Source: an uncultured Thermoguttaceae bacterium (GTDB lineage Bacteria > Planctomycetota > Planctomycetia > Pirellulales > Thermoguttaceae). Taken from it: DNA of 64,000 nt. The notes under the pieces were generated by a model, which worked only from the letters and a program-made list of their open reading frames with translations, was not told the DNA's origin and did not search any database. Positions 61,678 through 64,000 of this stretch are shown one piece after another; position 1 is the first letter of the stretch, and every line of letters starts with the position of its first letter. The position numbers and the translations under genes are program-made. Location of the stretch: NCBI GenBank assembly GCA_938042245.1, contig CALIRO010000002.1, positions 206,939 to 270,938 of the forward strand, read 5' to 3'.

Positions 61678-61906
61678 GCACCGATTCTCCGCACTCCTTG
61701 GCCGCTTCGGAGAACACTTCCTCCAGTCGGCCGATGGCCTCGATCGCCTCCCGCACTTTTGCTTCCAACGGAATCAGGTAATGATTTCGGAAAAACTCCA
61801 TAGCCGGGTCGTTCCACCGCTGCCGGAGGCTCTCGGTGGTCTTTTTTAACATATCCAGGGCGTCGTGCAAACGGGCGGCCGGTGATCGAAAATCCCAAAG
61901 TCGCAT
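61670..61906 (-). CDS. Small WXG100-like protein with W-N-D turn
   Basis: A 78-residue helical hairpin protein. Helix 1 (ARLHDALDMLKKTTESLRQR) leads to the turn W31-N-D33 and helix 2 (PAMEFFRNHYLIPLEAK and onward), the organisation of WXG100/ESAT-6 proteins but with Asp in place of the Gly. It has no signal peptide. Its stop overlaps the start of the FtsK/SpoIIIE ATPase gene, and it begins 18 bases after the coiled-coil gene, so the three genes form one operon. It is a likely substrate, partner or chaperone of the ATPase; this is inferred from position and shape. Start behind GGAGGGG. Confidence 0.72.
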   Translation of the reverse strand: MRLWDFRSPAARLHDALDMLKKTTESLRQRWNDPAMEFFRNHYLIPLEAKVREAIEAIGRLEEVFSEAAKECGESVHE

Positions 61907-61923
61907 CGGTTGCCCCTCCGGGG

Positions 61924-62826
61924 TTATCCTTCCTCTTCCGACACTGCGGAGTCTTCCGACGGTTTATCCGAGCCGGACAGCCTCTCCATGTTGCCAGACC
62001 GAAAGGGGGGCTGTTCCGTTTTGGCAGATTCGGTTCCGTCTGAGCGATCGGAGATAGAACCGATCGTTTCAGACCGAAAGGGGTTCGGTTCCGTTTCGGC
62101 GGATTTGGCCTCTGCGGCGGGCTGCTCGGATTGCTGGGCCGAGATTTCGGCATCGGTTTGGGCTGGCCTGGCAATCGAGCAGCGCTGGGCATCGGGAGGC
62201 CGCTCCGGATGTACCGGTATTTCGGCATCGGGTTGGACTGGCCCAGCAGCGGCAGCGGCCGAACTGGTTTGCTCCGGCAAACCGCGGCTTGCCGAGCCCA
62301 ATCCCTCGACCGCCTCCAAAAGGGATTTTGGCGTGGCAAAGGCTTGTTGGCTGATGTAGGACTCCAGAGCACGGGCCATCCGTCGCAGAGCGGCCAACGC
62401 CCGGGGGTATTCCGTCCCTAGCCATTCGGCCAAAGGCCCCACTTTGCCCCGATATTCCTCCGCCTGTTTAGCAGTTCGATAGGCCCACTGACGCACCAGG
62501 CGCTGTTTTTCCATGGCAAGGTCCAGGCGCTTTTGCGCCCGCTGAAGGGCCTTCTTCTGCTCGATGCAACTGGAAGGAACTTCATCCACCCGATGGATCA
62601 GTCGGGCTTGCTCCAATTCCCGCCGGGCACGGGCCAACTCCTCCCAACCCCGCCGCACCTGGGCCTCCCAGTACCGAGGCCGATCCTGCTCGATCCATTG
62701 GCTGGCCCGGCGCAGTTCCAAATCCAGATCGGCCAAAGCAGCCTGCGCCTCCTCGGCAAAGCGCACCAACGCCGCCGCCAAGCTGTCCACATCTTCTACG
62801 TTCAGCACTCGGGCCGACTTGGCCAT
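61924..62826 (-). CDS. Coiled-coil protein with repetitive acidic tail, WXG-cassette member
   Basis: A 300-residue protein I do not recognise as a family. Residues 1-170 are long amphipathic helices rich in Arg, Glu, Ala and Gln (AAALVRFAEEAQAALADLD, YRTAKQAEEYRGKVGPLAE), possibly a helical bundle like a long WXG protein or a scaffold. Residues 195-300 are a disordered acidic tail containing two imperfect internal duplications: VQPDAEIPV/AQTDAEISA and AETEPNPFRSET/AKTEQPPFRSGN. No TM or signal. The ATG at 62826 follows GGAGAAAA. It sits between the W-R-D and W-N-D genes of the cassette. Confidence 0.75.
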   Translation of the reverse strand: MAKSARVLNVEDVDSLAAALVRFAEEAQAALADLDLELRRASQWIEQDRPRYWEAQVRRGWEELARARRELEQARLIHRVDEVPSSCIEQKKALQRAQKRLDLAMEKQRLVRQWAYRTAKQAEEYRGKVGPLAEWLGTEYPRALAALRRMARALESYISQQAFATPKSLLEAVEGLGSASRGLPEQTSSAAAAAGPVQPDAEIPVHPERPPDAQRCSIARPAQTDAEISAQQSEQPAAEAKSAETEPNPFRSETIGSISDRSDGTESAKTEQPPFRSGNMERLSGSDKPSEDSAVSEEEG

Positions 62827-62988
62827 GAGCTTTTCTCCAGGCCTGGGCGCATATCGGAAATCCCGAAGCGCGGATCCTTGAGCGTATATCACAAATCATT
62901 TCTCGCGAATCGGATACTGGGGCCGTTTCCTAACGGGCGCGGCTCCGGCTTCTGCATCCCCCGCCGCCACACCCTACTCCTTCCGCCC

Positions 62989-63261
62989 TCACGATTGTTG
63001 CAAGTATTGGTCGATGTACTCTGCTTTGCGCAAAAGGTAGGGGATATGTTGTTCGTTGATGTCGATGAACCGGGCCAGCACTTTCAGGTGTTGCTCGAAT
63101 TGTTCCACGAATTTTTTATGTTCTTGGTCTCGCCAGGTCTTGGCCAGGTTGGCCATCTGGGCCTGCAGGGCGCCGATCCGCTCTTGCAACTCCGTGTTAA
63201 ACGTCTTGAGACTCCGGGCAAACTGTCGAAGTTCTTCCGGATCTACAATCGCCTGCGGCAT
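62989..63261 (-). CDS. WXG100-family protein with W-R-D turn
   Basis: A 90-residue helical hairpin protein. Helix 1 (PEELRQFARSLKTFNTELQ) and helix 2 (QEHKKFVEQFEQHLKVLAR) are joined by W43-R-D45, the position of the WxG motif. The length and layout are those of WXG100/ESAT-6-like secretion substrates; the Gly is replaced by Asp as in the second small protein of the cassette. No signal peptide is seen, as expected for type VII substrates. The ATG follows AAGGAACC. It is the first gene of the cassette and lies 162 bases before the coiled-coil gene. Confidence 0.82.
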   Translation of the reverse strand: MPQAIVDPEELRQFARSLKTFNTELQERIGALQAQMANLAKTWRDQEHKKFVEQFEQHLKVLARFIDINEQHIPYLLRKAEYIDQYLQQS

Positions 63262-63879
63262 CGGAGGTTCCTTTGGAGGTCTAGTACCAATTCGGCCGGT
63301 GAAAGAAGCCTCTCATTGCCCCAGCCAGCTTCCTAAGTGGTCATTCCCGCGTACGCGGACACCCAGAATCCCTCTCTCCTCTGTGGGATGGGGGCATGTG
63401 TGCCTTTTGGGAGAGGAGATTTTCCATGTCATTCCTGCGCAAGCGGGAATCCAGGCTGCTGGGCGTTGCCTTCAGGTTACACCCACCCGTTGCTTCCGAG
63501 AGAAGTCTTCCAAAGGAGTCACTTTATTTTTATTCTACCATAAGCCAGGTAGTGGTTTATTCTACCATAAACCTGGCGCCGCTCAGAGCAGGCCAGGCAA
63601 GAGGCCGAACACAGCCGGTTCCTCCCCCATCGAGATTCCCGATTGCTCAAAAGAAGGTAGCCGGTTGGAGCACTCGCCCCCCCTACTAGAGGGATATGTT
63701 GTTCCAACAAATCTGCAAAATATTTGCAATCCGGAGGGGGCCTATTATACTACAAGGCAGTGTGGTATGTCTGGACTTTGGCTGCCTGGCAAAGCCGGGA
63801 AGGTTTCCCGCTGGGCGCGGGGATCTCTTTATTTCGTGTTATTTCGTGCAATCCTTGGAACCAGCGAGGAGTACGAGCG
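63262..63879. other. Repeat-rich intergenic region
   Basis: About 620 bases. It contains a degenerate palindrome (63345-63366), a CTCTCC/GGGAGAGG fragment (63372-63420), an ATTCC-type palindrome (63430-63454) and a two-copy TTATTCTACCATAA unit (63529 and 63558) that forms CCAGGT/ACCTGG hairpin arms. No gene is called. Confidence 0.6.
63430..63454. repeat. Short palindromic repeat (ATTCCTGC-GCAA-GCGGGAAT)
   Basis: Near-perfect 8-bp inverted repeat around GCAA, preceded by C and followed by CCAG. Same motif as at 20982 and 30769. Confidence 0.7.
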
Positions 63880-64000
63880 ATGAAGACCGTCGGGCGAGGG
63901 ATTCGGGTGGTCTGTGGCGGACTAATGGGTTGGGTAGGCGTGTTGGTCGGTGGGCCATTGTGGGGGGCCGTCATTGCCAACTATCAGGGCGATTATTTGA
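63880..64000 (+). CDS. Start of a membrane or exported protein, cut by the window end
   Basis: An ATG at 63880 follows GCGAGGAG at good spacing. The frame stays open to the last base and gives 40 residues: a basic start MKTVGRGIR followed by a hydrophobic helix (VVCGGLMGWVGVLVGGPLWG) and then AVIANYQGDYL. This looks like a signal anchor or first TM helix. The family cannot be assigned. It is divergent from the WXG/FtsK cassette. Confidence 0.6.
   Translation, partial: MKTVGRGIRVVCGGLMGWVGVLVGGPLWGAVIANYQGDYL

Noticed and set aside
61141..61803. Plus-strand open frames of 220 and 127 residues
   Set aside because: They run antisense across the start of the EccC-like ATPase and the W-N-D gene and lack motifs.
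63056..63883. A 275-residue plus-strand open frame
   Set aside because: It is antisense to the W-R-D protein and crosses repeat-rich intergenic sequence; the codons change character along its length and no motif is present.

Overview
The window looks like a chromosomal segment of a planctomycete (Planctomycetota, most likely Pirellulales). This is inferred from gene content: a DUF1598-like secreted protein, a small lipoprotein with a carboxypeptidase-regulatory-like fold, Tat-exported Gfo/Idh/MocA and amidohydrolase proteins, a stand-alone LigD-type phosphoesterase domain, exported beta-propeller and CAP proteins, and a WXG-like/FtsK cassette. No rRNA, tRNA, integrase, plasmid or phage gene was found. 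Genes are mostly single or in short operons, separated by unusually long intergenic stretches packed with small repeats.

Left part (1-12.8 kb): an Rrf2 regulator, the hslV-hslU protease operon, a purF-like amidotransferase, proB, a three-gene signalling operon (PAS histidine kinase, Rcp1-type receiver, receiver-PP2C phosphatase) and a secreted GH42-like glycosidase. Middle-left (13-25.7 kb): an exported oxidoreductase, an exported amidohydrolase, an RluA pseudouridine synthase, an FMN flavoprotein, a GHMP sugar kinase, a lipoprotein form of Pcm, ribD, a secreted planctomycete protein and pyrF. Middle (26-41 kb): a PQQ-type propeller, a YwqK-repeat/CAP fusion, a phosphoesterase-like domain protein, a lipoprotein, a probable operon of an alpha-toroid prenyltransferase-like protein, an orphan ABC ATPase and a DUF1598-like protein, an MFS carrier, an exported methyltransferase, a PTPS/QueD-like enzyme, another methyltransferase and a Tat-exported DmfA2-like protein. 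Then come nuoA-B-C-D-E-F (46.6-41.5 kb, minus strand, without nuoG-N), a Pmp3-like membrane peptide, a double-parvulin foldase and a Pro/Gly-rich barrel-like protein.

Right part (52.4-64 kb): an archaeal-style FMN glutamate synthase is divergently transcribed from an NrpR (DUF128) family nitrogen regulator, with palindromes in the shared control region, followed by birA and a Uma2 nuclease-like gene. The window ends with a compact type-VII-secretion-like cassette: two small W-x-D proteins of the WXG100 type, a coiled-coil protein and a 1340-residue membrane-anchored FtsK/SpoIIIE (EccC-like) ATPase.

The strongest candidates for something little described are the WXG-like/EccC-like cassette, the bacterial NrpR-glutamate synthase pair with its operator-like palindromes, and a family of five about 190-bp MITE-like elements with TA flanks, one of which appears to have supplied the stop codon of pyrF. 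All functional assignments come from reading motifs by eye; no database search was run.
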